A stretch of DNA of 64,000 nucleotides from Vibrio sp. FE10 (GCF_030297155.1 NZ_AP028068.1:434001-498000), one strand, 5' to 3'; shown: positions 52,059 through 61,989, counted from the first letter of the stretch. Notes: generated by a model not told the origin, from the sequence alone. Numbers and translations: made by a program.

Positions 52059-53363
52059 ATGAAAATTCGAACCAAATTAGGCAACTCAATTGAAGATGTC
52101 AGAATTCGCACTTTACGTACCTTTTCTGTCATCGCTCTGGTCTCTTCATGCGTGGTATTTTTTGTGTTCTCGCTTCGTCTAGTTTGGCAGGAAGAAGCTC
52201 AAATAGAGAATCACCTAAAATCATTCAAAGGGGTGGCAGAGCAATTCTACAAACGTCTTTCTCCCGATGGCAGCCTAAAGCTATCGGAGAACGTAACGGT
52301 TTATTATGGTGAAGAGGACTTTTCCGACCAACTCAAAAAGATCCCGCCCATGGCATTGGATACGGTGGATCGCCAACGCTTTGAACTAAGACTGTCTGAA
52401 GAACACATTCTTATACCCGGTGTGGTCGTCTATCATTTTGCCTTCGAAGACCAGGGCAAAACTATCCCTGCTTACATCGCCATCAGCTCTTTTGATATGG
52501 ATTTGTGGGACGACAGTTGGGGCGTATTGATGGCAATCTCAACTCTGCTAATGCTCGGGTTGATCATCGTATTGCGGATTACCCTCAAGCGGGTGTTTGA
52601 CCAGCTTATGGCACCCATTGGAGAACTCAGTACACAGCTCAGCAAGCATAAGTCTGATAACTTCCATGTTCCCACTCACACGGTTGATGAGTTGCAGATG
52701 CTTACTTCACACCTAAACAGCTACTCAAAAATGAAAGACCGACTAGCCAAGCAAGAAATGATGTTTGCGAAGTACGCGAGTCATGAATTGAAAACACCGA
52801 TCGCGATTGTGATTGGCGCAGCCGAACTGCAAGCCATGAAGCCTGATGATCCTACATTCCAAACTAAGCAACGCGAGCGTATTTTAGGCGCAGCCAATGG
52901 GATGAGTAACACGGTCGAGGTACTGCTCAATATTGTAAAACAAGAGAACTCTTCAACAGAGAAAACGCTCACGACATTCAACGCTACTTCCATCGACCTA
53001 TCTAAGTACCAAGGGATGTTATCCACTGGCGTTGAACTGGTCTTAAAGGTTGAACCAGACACCACGCTCAACATGCCCTTGCCACTGGTGAATATGGTAT
53101 TGAAGAACTACATAGAAAACGCAATCCGATTTACCACGCAAGGTGAAATCACGGTGACCATCAACTCAAACACGATTTCAGTTTCGGATACTGGCACAGG
53201 CTTAAGTGATAATGCAAAAACAGAGCACGGCCTTGGTCTTATCATCGTTAAACGTATTGGAGACAGTTACGGCTGGAGATCCACGCTGATCGATAACGCG
53301 CATTCAGATTCGACAACAAACACTTATGGCTGCACTGCGACCTTTGCTCGAAGTGATGCATAA
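52059..53363 (+). CDS. Sensor histidine kinase
   Basis: 434 residues. N-terminal cytoplasmic tail, first membrane helix (TFSVIALVSSCVVFFVFSLRLVW), a periplasmic domain of ~110 residues, a second helix (WGVLMAISTLLMLGLIIVLRITL), then a HAMP-like linker, the phospho-acceptor motif SHELKTPIAIVIGAAEL with the active His, and the ATPase domain: N-box NYIENAIRF, G1 VSDTGTGL, G2 GLGLIIVKRIGD. It follows the response regulator with a two-base gap. The signal it senses is unknown, most likely a periplasmic compound linked to the divergent efflux pump. Confidence 0.92.
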   Translation: MKIRTKLGNSIEDVRIRTLRTFSVIALVSSCVVFFVFSLRLVWQEEAQIENHLKSFKGVAEQFYKRLSPDGSLKLSENVTVYYGEEDFSDQLKKIPPMALDTVDRQRFELRLSEEHILIPGVVVYHFAFEDQGKTIPAYIAISSFDMDLWDDSWGVLMAISTLLMLGLIIVLRITLKRVFDQLMAPIGELSTQLSKHKSDNFHVPTHTVDELQMLTSHLNSYSKMKDRLAKQEMMFAKYASHELKTPIAIVIGAAELQAMKPDDPTFQTKQRERILGAANGMSNTVEVLLNIVKQENSSTEKTLTTFNATSIDLSKYQGMLSTGVELVLKVEPDTTLNMPLPLVNMVLKNYIENAIRFTTQGEITVTINSNTISVSDTGTGLSDNAKTEHGLGLIIVKRIGDSYGWRSTLIDNAHSDSTTNTYGCTATFARSDA

Positions 53364-53403
53364 AAGCTGTATCTAAGCGACTCTTATAAGAAACAGCGTA
53401 TAC

Positions 53404-53433
53404 AAAAAAGGACATCGAGTGATGTCCTTTTTT
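53404..53433. terminator. Bidirectional rho-independent terminator
   Basis: AAAAAAGGACATC / GATGTCCTTTTTT, 13-bp stem with a GAGT loop, between the convergent kinase and TetR genes. Confidence 0.88.
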
Positions 53434-53448
53434 AATGAATCTGATGAA

Positions 53449-54075
53449 TCAACTATTCCGCCTTTCCTTTCCTTTCACCCCACACCCTTTAATCACTAGC
53501 TGGGTGATGAATTCAGCGGCATCTTCATAGTCTTTATCATCGAGCTGATCTTTCTGCATTACACTGCAAATCTGCCAGCCAAAATCGGCGTAGGTTTGGG
53601 TGGCAGCCCAGATGGTAAACATCAGGTGGTGTGCAGGAACATCATCCATTAAGCCTTGTGCTGACCACGTTGAGAACTTATCGAGGATCATCTGGGATTG
53701 CTTATACAGCTCATCGCCAATCTCTTTCGGCAGCACTTTCGCGCCCGACATCACTTCATTGGCAAACACTTTAGAGGCATGTGGATGGTCACGAGAAATA
53801 ATCAGTTTGGTTTGAATATATTGAGATAAAGCTTCAACAGGATCGCTGAGCTCTTCAATTGGACGAGATGCTTCCAGTAATGGCTGAGTGACGGTTTCTA
53901 GAACGGCATTGTAGAGCTTATCTTTCGAGCTGAAGTAATAGAATACGTTGGGTTTTGGAATGTCGGCCGCTTTCGCGATATCGGCCATTTTTGTTGCGGC
54001 ATAACCATGAGTTGCGAATTGTTCACACGCGACCTCAATGATTAAATCTTGATTCTTTTGTCTGATCCTAGACAT
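53449..54075 (-). CDS. TetR family transcriptional regulator
   Basis: 208 residues from the ATG at 54075 (AAAGGAT site; the frame extends seven codons further). N-terminal helix-turn-helix: KNQDLIIEVACEQFATHGYAATKMADIAKAADIPKPNVFYYFSSKDKLYNAVL. The ligand domain includes a long helix pair ending GLMDDVPAHHLMFTIWAATQTYADFGWQ, which resembles the RutR/CerR group of regulators of pyrimidine or amino-acid use. It is downstream of the glycerate kinase gene but separated by 193 bases; its target is unknown and may be this glyoxylate cluster. Confidence 0.88.
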   Translation of the reverse strand: MSRIRQKNQDLIIEVACEQFATHGYAATKMADIAKAADIPKPNVFYYFSSKDKLYNAVLETVTQPLLEASRPIEELSDPVEALSQYIQTKLIISRDHPHASKVFANEVMSGAKVLPKEIGDELYKQSQMILDKFSTWSAQGLMDDVPAHHLMFTIWAATQTYADFGWQICSVMQKDQLDDKDYEDAAEFITQLVIKGCGVKGKERRNS

Positions 54076-54267
54076 ATTGCATCCTTTACAGCTCATTACT
54101 TAAGCCATAGTAATCAACGTGCTTCATTAGTCCAGAAGATAATCTCAGAACTCGAGGTCTCCGCATTGATAGCAATAAAATGGTCGCTCTTATGTGCAGA
54201 AGAGCGACCATTCAATGCTGCTAGCTTCCCAACGTTAAGATTTTTCGGGCTATTCGCACTGTTCAGA

Positions 54268-55578
54268 TTAAAGAATCAATATGGCGCGGAAGTCATTCAC
54301 GTTGGTTAGCGTCGGCCCCGTCGTCAGTAACACACCGACTTGCTTGAAGAAGTCGTAGCTGTTGTTGGCATCTAGGTAGTCATCAGCTTTAAGCGATAAA
54401 CGTGTACCGTCTTGCCAAGTTTGTGGTGTTATCCATGCGCCAGCGTTGTCTTCTACACCATCAATGCCATCAGTGTCAGCTGCTAAAGCGAATATGTTTT
54501 CCTGTCCTTTTAGCTCGTTATACAAGCTTAAAAGGAACTCACAATTACGCCCACCGCGGCCATTACCTTTCACGGTTACCGTGGTTTCGCCGCCAGACAG
54601 TATTACGCAAGGTGTCTCAAATGGGTGATTGTTATTAGCCACTTGTTTCGCCAATGCAGCATGTACCTTCGCTACTTCTCGCGCTTCACCCTCAATACAA
54701 TCACTCAACACATAAGCGGGAATACCCAAACCTTCGGCCTCTGCAGCGGCAGCTTCTAACGCCGACATTGGGGTCGCGATAATATGATGCTCCGCGTTCT
54801 TCCAACAGGCGTCATCAGGCTTAACGGTCTCTGACTCTAGATTGTTTAGCCATTCAAATGCCGAGCGTGGTGTTTCTATTTGGTAACGTTCTAAAATTGC
54901 CATCGCATCAAAACGCGTAGTGGTGTCGGGCACAGTTGGGCCAGAGGCAATCACACTGATGTCATCACCCGGCACATCAGAAATCGCCAATGACACAACC
55001 CTTGCAGGATACGCCGCTTTGGCGAGTCGACCGCCTTTTATCGAAGATAGATGTTTGCGAACACAGTTCATCTCATCAATGGCGGCACCCGACTTGAGCA
55101 ACGCCTTATTGATTTGTTGCTTCTCTGCCAAGCTGATGTCGCCACCGGGCAGACTTAACAAAGCAGAGCCGCCGCCAGACAGTAGGCAAATAACCGTGTC
55201 GTCACCACTCAGACCACTCACTAGTTCCAGCATACGTTGACTCACTTCTAAGCCCATCGCATCTGGGACTGGGTGCGCCGCTTCAATCACCTCAATGTGT
55301 TCGCAAGGTGCGGTGTGTTCGTAGCGGGTCACGACTAAACCTTCAAGGTCACGCAGTGCGAGATCTTGCTGTTGCTTAACTTGCCAGACGGCTTCGAGCT
55401 CAGCGGCCATCGACGCGGCTGCTTTCCCTGCTCCTATAACGACAGTTCGCCCAGCTTGGTTAGCAGAGCGATAAAAAATGTCTTGAGGAAGAAAGGGGGC
55501 GATGTGATTTTTAGGTAGCGCCTGATTAACAGCACTTGAGAAAAGGGTTTGCAGAAACTGCTTAGCATCAATGTCCAT
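54268..55578 (-). CDS. Glycerate kinase, MOFRL type
   Basis: 436 residues. The N-terminal DUF4147 domain (TVVIGAGKAAASMAAELEAVWQ, TVICLLSGGGSALLSLPGGDIS) and C-terminal MOFRL domain (CVILSGGETTVTVKGNGRGGRNCEFLLSLY) identify a type-2 glycerate 2-kinase, also named TtuD. It phosphorylates D-glycerate made by GlxR to 2-phosphoglycerate, the link to glycolysis. It is separated from glxR by 243 bases with an inverted repeat, so it may be read partly from its own promoter. Confidence 0.93.
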   Translation of the reverse strand: MDIDAKQFLQTLFSSAVNQALPKNHIAPFLPQDIFYRSANQAGRTVVIGAGKAAASMAAELEAVWQVKQQQDLALRDLEGLVVTRYEHTAPCEHIEVIEAAHPVPDAMGLEVSQRMLELVSGLSGDDTVICLLSGGGSALLSLPGGDISLAEKQQINKALLKSGAAIDEMNCVRKHLSSIKGGRLAKAAYPARVVSLAISDVPGDDISVIASGPTVPDTTTRFDAMAILERYQIETPRSAFEWLNNLESETVKPDDACWKNAEHHIIATPMSALEAAAAEAEGLGIPAYVLSDCIEGEAREVAKVHAALAKQVANNNHPFETPCVILSGGETTVTVKGNGRGGRNCEFLLSLYNELKGQENIFALAADTDGIDGVEDNAGAWITPQTWQDGTRLSLKADDYLDANNSYDFFKQVGVLLTTGPTLTNVNDFRAILIL

Positions 55579-55765
55579 CAGCCACTCCTTAGTTGACGGA
55601 GAAAAAAAGAACCCCGATACAAGGCCAAAGGGTGCCTGCTAAGATCAAGTTGGAAAGGAACAACTTCAACCTCTGCCTCGTATCAGGAACGCGTATAAAA
55701 GGAGACGAAACTACGCGATTTATAAACAAACTGTTGGGCTACGAATCGATAGCAGCCCTAATTAA

Positions 55766-55815
55766 TTAACGGATAATCGGTTGATTGACTAACCACTAAA
55801 CGGACAAACCGTTAA
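55766..55815 (-). terminator. Inverted repeat between glxR and glycerate kinase
   Basis: TTAACGG / CCGTTAA arms about 36 bases apart, directly after the glxR stop codon. Several further GTTAAC-like copies nearby. Weak terminator or processing signal. Confidence 0.3.
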
Positions 55816-55820
55816 CTAGA

Positions 55821-56717
55821 TTAACGAATCGAGTGGTCAGAACGTTTCTCAATCGCTTGGATAAGCGCAGAGTGGTCCCAACCTTCACCGCCCATCTCGG
55901 CACACTCACCAAACAACTCTTGAGCGTTGGCCGTATTCGGTAGTGCGACACCTAATTCTTGCGCCCCCGTTAGCGCTAAGTTGAGGTCTTTTTGGTGAAG
56001 TGAGATTCTAAAGCCAGGGTCGAATGTGCCTTCAACCATGCGCTCGCCGTGCACTTCCAAGATCTTAGAGTTAGCAAAGCCACCTAATAGCGCCTGACGT
56101 ACGCGTGCTGGATCAGCACCTGCTTTCGAAGCAAAGACTAACGCCTCAGACACGGCTTCGATATTCAGCGCTACAATGATTTGGTTTGCGACCTTACAGG
56201 TTTGACCTGCGCCATTGTCACCTACTAGCGTGATGTTCTTACCCATGATTTCGAACAAAGGTCGTGCTTTATCAAAGGCGTCTTGCTCACCGCCCACCAT
56301 GATAGTCAGAGCCGCGTTTATCGCGCCAACTTCACCACCTGAAACCGGAGCATCAAGGTATGAAGCACCACCTTCGTTGATTCGAGCGGCAATGGCTTTG
56401 GTTGCGATTGGCGAGATTGAACTCATATCGATAACCAGTTTCCCAGTTGCTCCGCCCGCCGTGAGGCCTTTCTCAACTCCATTGTCACCAAACAGGACAT
56501 CTTCAACTTGAGGAGTGTTAGGCACCATTAAGATAATGATATCCGCTGCTTCAGTCGCTTCTGCTGGTGAGTGGCAGACCGTTGCGCCCGCTGCCACAAG
56601 ATCGGCAGGTGCTGCATTAAAGTGATCCGACAGAATCAAATCGTGACCTGCTTTTTGAAGGTTACTCGCCATAGGTTTACCCATGATGCCAGTTCCGATA
56701 AATGCAATTTTAGACAT
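55821..56717 (-). CDS. glxR: Tartronate semialdehyde reductase
   Basis: 298 residues of the 3-hydroxyisobutyrate dehydrogenase family. Rossmann fingerprint IGTGIMGKPMASNLQKAGHD near the N terminus; substrate-binding DAPVSGGEVGAINAALTIMVGG; catalytic Lys in GQTCKVANQIIVALNIEAVSEAL. Reduces tartronate semialdehyde to glycerate with NAD(P)H. Third gene of gcl-hyi-glxR, 37 bases after hyi. Confidence 0.94.
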   Translation of the reverse strand: MSKIAFIGTGIMGKPMASNLQKAGHDLILSDHFNAAPADLVAAGATVCHSPAEATEAADIIILMVPNTPQVEDVLFGDNGVEKGLTAGGATGKLVIDMSSISPIATKAIAARINEGGASYLDAPVSGGEVGAINAALTIMVGGEQDAFDKARPLFEIMGKNITLVGDNGAGQTCKVANQIIVALNIEAVSEALVFASKAGADPARVRQALLGGFANSKILEVHGERMVEGTFDPGFRISLHQKDLNLALTGAQELGVALPNTANAQELFGECAEMGGEGWDHSALIQAIEKRSDHSIR

Positions 56718-56754
56718 GTTGTTCTCCTTAACGTTTGAGGGTTACCAGACGGAA

Positions 56755-57531
56755 TTAACGGTACTGGTGCAGCCAACCAAGGCCTTCTGTCGTTGTCGTT
56801 TTAGGTTTGTATTCGCAGCCCACCCAGCCTTGATAACCAAGCTCATCAAGATAGTTGAGCACGAATGGGTAATTGATTTCGCCGGTACCCGGTTCGTGTC
56901 GGCCTGGATTATCCGCCAGTTGCACGTGTGCGATTTGACCAATGTTCTGTTGCATGGTCGGCGTAAGGTCGCCTTCCATAATTTGCATGTGATAAATATC
57001 GTATTGGATAGAAAGGTTATCGCTCCCTACCTCTTTAATGATCGCTTTGGCTTGCTCTGTGGTATTCAAGAAGAAGCCCGGAATATCGCGGGTATTGATC
57101 GCTTCTATCACTAAGCTGATGCCTTCTGCTGCTAGCGCGTTCGCCGCGTAATGCAGGTTAATCACAAACGCCGATTGCGCGTCATGTTGGGTCACACCTT
57201 GCGGAACAATCCCGGCCAAGCAATTCACTTGAGTACAGCCGAGTACTTTTGCGTAAGCGATGGCTTTAGGTACGCCCGCTTGAAACTCTTCAACTCGTGC
57301 AGGGTCGACCGCGATACCGCGGTCGCCGGCGTCCCAATCCCCTGCCGGCAAGTTAAATAGCACTTGCTCAAGGTTATTAGCATCAAGCTTTTGTTTAATC
57401 TCATCCGCATCAAAGGCATATGGGAAAAGATATTCCACACCTTGAAAGCCTGCTTCTGCGGCAGCTTCAAAGCGGTTCATAAAATCAACTTCCGTGAATA
57501 ACATTGACAAGTTTGCTGCAAATTTTGCCAT
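56755..57531 (-). CDS. hyi: Hydroxypyruvate isomerase
   Basis: 258 residues, TIM-barrel of the xylose isomerase-like AP endonuclease type. The beta strands are visible in NLSMLFTEVDFMNRFEAAAEAGFQGVEYLFPY, and the metal-site Glu residues in ISLVIEAINTRDIPGFFLN and WVGCEYKPKTTT. Interconverts hydroxypyruvate and tartronate semialdehyde. Second gene of the gcl operon, and followed closely by glxR. Start ATG at 57531. Confidence 0.94.
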   Translation of the reverse strand: MAKFAANLSMLFTEVDFMNRFEAAAEAGFQGVEYLFPYAFDADEIKQKLDANNLEQVLFNLPAGDWDAGDRGIAVDPARVEEFQAGVPKAIAYAKVLGCTQVNCLAGIVPQGVTQHDAQSAFVINLHYAANALAAEGISLVIEAINTRDIPGFFLNTTEQAKAIIKEVGSDNLSIQYDIYHMQIMEGDLTPTMQQNIGQIAHVQLADNPGRHEPGTGEINYPFVLNYLDELGYQGWVGCEYKPKTTTTEGLGWLHQYR

Positions 57532-57647
57532 GACTCTGTCCTTATTCTTTATCTGTGAAAATCTGGTTATTTGTAATCAAGCCTCGCTCTATTGGAGACT
57601 TTCCGTAGAGCTAAACCTCAGCTCTACGGATACACATGACTTAATGA

Positions 57648-59420
57648 TTACTTGTACGCTAGCGCCGTTGGGGCATCGCCGCGGTTTTCGGCAAGTGGTT
57701 CAAATTCGTTGATAGCGTTGATCTCTACACCCATCGCAATGTTGGTTACTCGCTCAAGAATCAGCTCAACGACCACTGGCACCTTGTGCTTGTTCATCAG
57801 CTCTTTGGCTTGCTCAAACGCCGCGGCAATTTGCTCTGGTTCACGAACTCGAATTGCCTTACAACCTAGGCCTTCAACAACGGCTACATGGTCAACCCCG
57901 TAGCCTTCAAGTTCTGGCGCATTTTGGTTATCGAACGCCAGTTGTACACAATAGTCGATATCAAATTGGCGCTGTGCTTGACGAATCAAGCCTAGGTAGG
58001 AGTTGTTCACCAACACATGAATGTATGGCAAGTTGAACTGCGCACCTACCGCCAGTTCTTCAATCATGAATTGGAAATCATAATCACCAGAGATAGCGAC
58101 AATATCGCGATTTGGATCGGCTGCCCGTACACCTAATGCGGCTGGTGTTGTCCAACCCAATGGGCCAGCCTGACCACAGTTGATCCAGTTACGCGGCTTA
58201 TAAACATGTAGGAATTGAGCGGCAGCAATTTGCGACAAACCAATGGTGCTCACATAACAAGTGTCACGACCAAATGCCTTGTTCATCTCTTCATAAACAC
58301 GCATCGGTTTCATTGGCGCTTCATCAAAATTGGTTTTACGCAGCATGGTCGACTTACGTTCCTGACACTCACTTGCCCAAGCATTTCGGTTCGGCAGCTT
58401 GCCAGCATCACGCCACTCTTGCGCCACTTCAACCATTAGCTCTAGTGCAGCTTTCGCATCAGAGACAATGCCTAAATCAGGACAAAACACACGGCCGATT
58501 TGGGTTGGTTCAATGTCTACATGTACGAACTTTCGGCCTTCGGTGTAAACATCCACAGAGCCGGTATGACGGTTAGCCCAGCGGTTACCAACACCAAACA
58601 CAAAATCAGAACTCAGCATGGTTTCGTTACCGTAACGGTGAGAAGTTTGTAGCCCCACCATACCCGCCATTAACTCATGATCATCCGGGATCGATCCCCA
58701 GCCCATTAAGGTTGGGATCACAGGAACACCAGTGATCTCGGCAAACTGTTGCAACAATTCAGATGCGCCAGCGTTAATCACGCCACCACCCGATACAATC
58801 AGCGGTTTTTCCGATTGAGACATCATGGTTAATGCTTTCTCAACCTGCGCGCGAGTTGCTTGCGGTTTGTAAGGTTCTAATGGTTCATAGGTATCGATAT
58901 CAAACTCAATCTCAGCCAGCTGAACATCAATCGGTAGATCAATCAGGATGGGACCCGGACGACCCGAACGCATTAAATGAAAGGCTTTTTGGAATGCGCG
59001 TGGCACTTGTGCAGGTTCCAACACCGTGGTTGCCCATTTAGTCACTGGTTTAGCGATAGATTCAATATCAACCGCTTGGAAGTCTTCTTTATGAAGGCGA
59101 GCACGCGGAGCCTGACCTGTAATACATAGGATTGGGATTGAATCTGCAGACGCCGAATAAAGCCCCGTGATCATGTCCGTTCCCGCAGGGCCAGATGTAC
59201 CAATACACACACCGATATTGTCTTGATTGGTACGTGTGTACCCTTCAGCCATATGCGATGCGCCCTCTACGTGGCGAGCTAAGACGTGGTCGATTCCTCC
59301 GAGCTTTTTCATAGCCGCATACATAGGGTTTATTGCTGCGCCGGGAACACCAAATGCGATGTATACACCTTCACGTTTAAGCACTTCTACCGCTGCTTCA
59401 ATCGCTTTCATAATTGCCAT
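57648..59420 (-). CDS. gcl: Glyoxylate carboligase
   Basis: 590-residue thiamine diphosphate enzyme, joins two glyoxylates to tartronate semialdehyde with CO2 release. The N-terminal motif [15 protein letters not shown] carries Val in the position where related enzymes use the catalytic Glu, the known special feature of Gcl. The cofactor-binding motif is [15 protein letters not shown]...VLVNNSYLG, and the FAD-type central domain is intact. First gene of the gcl-hyi-glxR operon, with a perfect ATTGTATACAAT 18 bases before its start. Confidence 0.97.
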   Translation of the reverse strand: MAIMKAIEAAVEVLKREGVYIAFGVPGAAINPMYAAMKKLGGIDHVLARHVEGASHMAEGYTRTNQDNIGVCIGTSGPAGTDMITGLYSASADSIPILCITGQAPRARLHKEDFQAVDIESIAKPVTKWATTVLEPAQVPRAFQKAFHLMRSGRPGPILIDLPIDVQLAEIEFDIDTYEPLEPYKPQATRAQVEKALTMMSQSEKPLIVSGGGVINAGASELLQQFAEITGVPVIPTLMGWGSIPDDHELMAGMVGLQTSHRYGNETMLSSDFVFGVGNRWANRHTGSVDVYTEGRKFVHVDIEPTQIGRVFCPDLGIVSDAKAALELMVEVAQEWRDAGKLPNRNAWASECQERKSTMLRKTNFDEAPMKPMRVYEEMNKAFGRDTCYVSTIGLSQIAAAQFLHVYKPRNWINCGQAGPLGWTTPAALGVRAADPNRDIVAISGDYDFQFMIEELAVGAQFNLPYIHVLVNNSYLGLIRQAQRQFDIDYCVQLAFDNQNAPELEGYGVDHVAVVEGLGCKAIRVREPEQIAAAFEQAKELMNKHKVPVVVELILERVTNIAMGVEINAINEFEPLAENRGDAPTALAYK

Positions 59421-59437
59421 TCGAACCTCCAGCTCAG

Positions 59438-59449
59438 ATTGTATACAAT
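59438..59449. promoter_or_regulatory. Perfect ATTGTATACAAT operator before gcl
   Basis: Same 12 bases as before xdhA and puuE, here only 18 bases from the gcl start codon, so bound protein would block transcription directly. Confidence 0.72.
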
Positions 59450-59584
59450 TAAACTAACTTTTGTGTACTATGAATCATCCTCAGCATTTATCAAGCCCAA
59501 AATGAAACATTTTCATTACATCAGCCCATCACATTAAGTCCGCACTTACCCTGAAAAGCTTACAATTCATTACTTTACATAAAA

Positions 59585-59602
59585 TATCTTTACGTAAAAA
59601 TA
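59585..59602. promoter_or_regulatory. MarR-site-like palindrome in the gcl-aceB gap
   Basis: TATCTTTACGTAAAAATA, 16 of 18 bases matching the palindrome at 62573-62590 beside the MarR gene. Possible second control input to gcl or aceB; inferred. Confidence 0.35.
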
Positions 59603-59690
59603 AATTACAAAAAGATCAAATGATAAATAAATGTTAAATACCGTTTGCTTGTTTACAATTTCTACCATATAAATATCATTAAAAAGAGCA

Positions 59691-59704
59691 TTTTGTATAC
59701 AAAA
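59691..59704. promoter_or_regulatory. TTTTGTATACAAAA operator before aceB
   Basis: Perfect 14-base palindrome with the same TTGTATACAA core, 31 bases before the aceB ATG. A weaker CTTGTTTACAAT is at 59648-59659. The 59421-59734 gap is otherwise AT-rich and gene-free. Confidence 0.65.
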
Positions 59705-59734
59705 TGACATCGTATTGTGTAAAGGAGACAAGCA

Positions 59735-61360
59735 ATGATGAATGACGTGAAAGAGAGAGAAGATGTGCTGTGTATGCAGGTACTTGGGAAGATGGACAAC
59801 TCCGAGTACAAAGAGATCTTGTCTAAAGATGCATTAAAGTTCTTAGAAGCCCTTGTTAATAAGTTTGGAGATCGCCGTCATACCCTGCTAAATGACCGTG
59901 ACATAAAACAAGCTCAATATGACAACGGTGAGTTACCCAATTTCAGAAAGGACACCATTTCCATTCGTCAGAATAAAGAATGGAAAGTGGCGACACCGCC
60001 GCCAGAGTTACTGGATCGACGCGTAGAGATCACCGGACCTATCGAAAGAAAGATGGTGATCAACGCGCTAAACTCAGGCGCGAAAGTCTTCATGTGTTGC
60101 TTTGAGGATGCCTCTTCCCCGACTTGGGCCAATATGGTCGAAGGGCAAATCAACCTAAGAGATGCCAATCTTGGCACCATTAGTTATTTCGATGAGAAGA
60201 AGCAGAAGCGTTACCAATTAAACGACGATCCTGCACTGCTGATCGCACGCCCACGAGGGATCCACCTTCCTGAGCAATCCATTCAATTCAATAATCAGCC
60301 TATCGGCGGTTGCTTGATGGACTTCGCTTTGTACTTTTTCCACAACTATCAATCACGAGCACAACAAGATTTAGGGGTTTACTACTACATTCCCAAGCTT
60401 GAGAGCATGGAAGAAGCACAGTGGTGGGACGATATTTTCAGCTTCACCGAAAACTATTTCCACGTACCCAAAGGCACAATTCGTGCGACGGTTTTGGTTG
60501 AGACACTTCCAGCCGTCTTCCAAATGGAAGAGATCTTGTACGCAATGCGTGATCATATCGTAGCGATGAACTGTGGCCGTTGGGATTACATCTTCAGCTA
60601 CATCAAAACGCTGAAAAATCATAAAGACCGCATCCTGCCTGACCGCCACGGGATCGGCATGGATCAAGAATTCCTAAATGCCTATAGCCAACTACTGGTG
60701 CGCACTTGTCATGCTCGCGGTGCACTGGCGATGGGTGGTATGTCGGCCTTTATTCCAGCAAAAGATCCGCAAGAAATGGCGCGTGTAACCGCCAAGGTTA
60801 TCGAAGATAAGCAAAGAGAATCTCAGAACGGACACGATGGCACATGGGTCGCGCACCCTGCACTGGTTGATTTGGCAATGTCGATCTTTGATAAGCACTT
60901 AGATGGCAAAGTAAACCAAATGGATTTCCAAAGCCCAGAGCATGTGATCAATGCAGACTCGTTGCTAAAACCTTGTGAGGGCAGCCGTGACGAAGCAGGA
61001 GTACGTAAAAATATACGCATTGCGCTGTATTACATCGAAGCTTGGATTCAAGGCTACGGCTGTGTACCTATCTACGGCCTTATGGAAGATGCCGCCACCG
61101 CAGAGATCTCAAGAGCCAATATTTGGCAATGGATCCACCACGGCGTCACGCTTGATGACGGCCAAACCTTTACCAAACAACTGTTCCACTCTTGGCTTTA
61201 CCAGGAGTTAGACACGATAAAACATGAAGTCGGTGACTCGCGCTACGCAGCAGGTCGATTTGAAGAGACAGCTGATCTTTTCTATCAACTTTCTACAGCC
61301 GAAGAGTTCGCTGCCTTCCTAACTTTACCCAGCTATGGGCTATTACAAGAGTCCAGTTAG
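59735..61360 (+). CDS. aceB: Malate synthase A
   Basis: 541 residues, the length of the A isoform. Key regions: PPPELLDRRVEITGPIERKMVINALNSGAKVFMCCFEDASSPTW with the catalytic Arg loop nearby, the metal-binding Glu/Asp in ATVLVETLPAVFQMEEILY, and the C-terminal GYGCVPIYGLMEDAATAEISRAN with the catalytic Asp. It joins glyoxylate and acetyl-CoA to malate. Aldehyde lyase aceA is not beside it, unlike the usual aceBA operon, so here it probably serves purine-derived glyoxylate. Divergent from gcl. Confidence 0.96.
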   Translation: MMNDVKEREDVLCMQVLGKMDNSEYKEILSKDALKFLEALVNKFGDRRHTLLNDRDIKQAQYDNGELPNFRKDTISIRQNKEWKVATPPPELLDRRVEITGPIERKMVINALNSGAKVFMCCFEDASSPTWANMVEGQINLRDANLGTISYFDEKKQKRYQLNDDPALLIARPRGIHLPEQSIQFNNQPIGGCLMDFALYFFHNYQSRAQQDLGVYYYIPKLESMEEAQWWDDIFSFTENYFHVPKGTIRATVLVETLPAVFQMEEILYAMRDHIVAMNCGRWDYIFSYIKTLKNHKDRILPDRHGIGMDQEFLNAYSQLLVRTCHARGALAMGGMSAFIPAKDPQEMARVTAKVIEDKQRESQNGHDGTWVAHPALVDLAMSIFDKHLDGKVNQMDFQSPEHVINADSLLKPCEGSRDEAGVRKNIRIALYYIEAWIQGYGCVPIYGLMEDAATAEISRANIWQWIHHGVTLDDGQTFTKQLFHSWLYQELDTIKHEVGDSRYAAGRFEETADLFYQLSTAEEFAAFLTLPSYGLLQESS

Positions 61361-61463
61361 GACTCTTGTACCGAGCTGAATCAGTCAATGATATTCACAA
61401 ACAAGAGTAATGATTGGCTGGCTGAGCTTGGTACGTATGCCCCTTGAAAAACTAGGAGATAAC

Positions 61464-61904
61464 ATGGGAAGTTTGACTCTACAACAAGCGTTAACCATCA
61501 TCGATGGAACCTTAAAAGCAGGAAACAAGATCCACACAGAACCTTTGACGGTCGCCGTCTTAGACAGTGGTGGCAAACTGATTTCTCTGCAACGTCAAGA
61601 TGGCTCTAGCATGATGCGACCAGATATCGCGATTGCTAAAGCGTGGGGGGCACTCGCACTGGGTTGTTCCTCTAGAAAACTCGCCCAAGATGCTGACAAC
61701 CGACCAGCATTCATCTCCGCCGTAAACGTGCTCGCACACGGAAACATGGTGCCAGTTCCAGGGGGGCTACTGATTCGAGACAAGGATAAAACGGTATTGG
61801 GTGCTATCGGCGTGAGCGGTGACATTTCAGACATCGACGAAAGCTGCGCCATTAATGGCATTGGCTGCGCAGAACTGTTTAGTGACGAGATGCTCCAAGC
61901 ATAA
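61464..61904 (+). CDS. GlcG/HbpS-like protein
   Basis: 146 residues from the ATG at 61464 (AGGAG site); the frame extends 18 codons upstream without one. GlcG/HbpS fold: LTLQQALTIIDGTLKAGN, VAVLDSGGKLISLQRQDGSSMMRPDIAIAKAWGAL, and GAIGVSGDISDIDESCAINGI. Members bind haem or organic cofactors or are of unknown function and are common beside glycolate and glyoxylate genes, as here after aceB. Cytoplasmic; probably in the aceB transcript. Confidence 0.9.
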   Translation: MGSLTLQQALTIIDGTLKAGNKIHTEPLTVAVLDSGGKLISLQRQDGSSMMRPDIAIAKAWGALALGCSSRKLAQDADNRPAFISAVNVLAHGNMVPVPGGLLIRDKDKTVLGAIGVSGDISDIDESCAINGIGCAELFSDEMLQA

Positions 61905-61931
61905 TCCAGTCATTAACGGGACTTACAAAAG

Positions 61932-61962
61932 AAAAAACCGAAGCCTTGAGCTTCGGTTTTTT
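61932..61962. terminator. Bidirectional rho-independent terminator
   Basis: AAAAAACCGAAGC / GCTTCGGTTTTTT, 13-bp stem with a CTTGA loop, between convergent glcG-like and MarR genes. Confidence 0.9.
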
Positions 61963-61989
61963 AATGAATCTAAAAAGAGAGCCGCGAAA

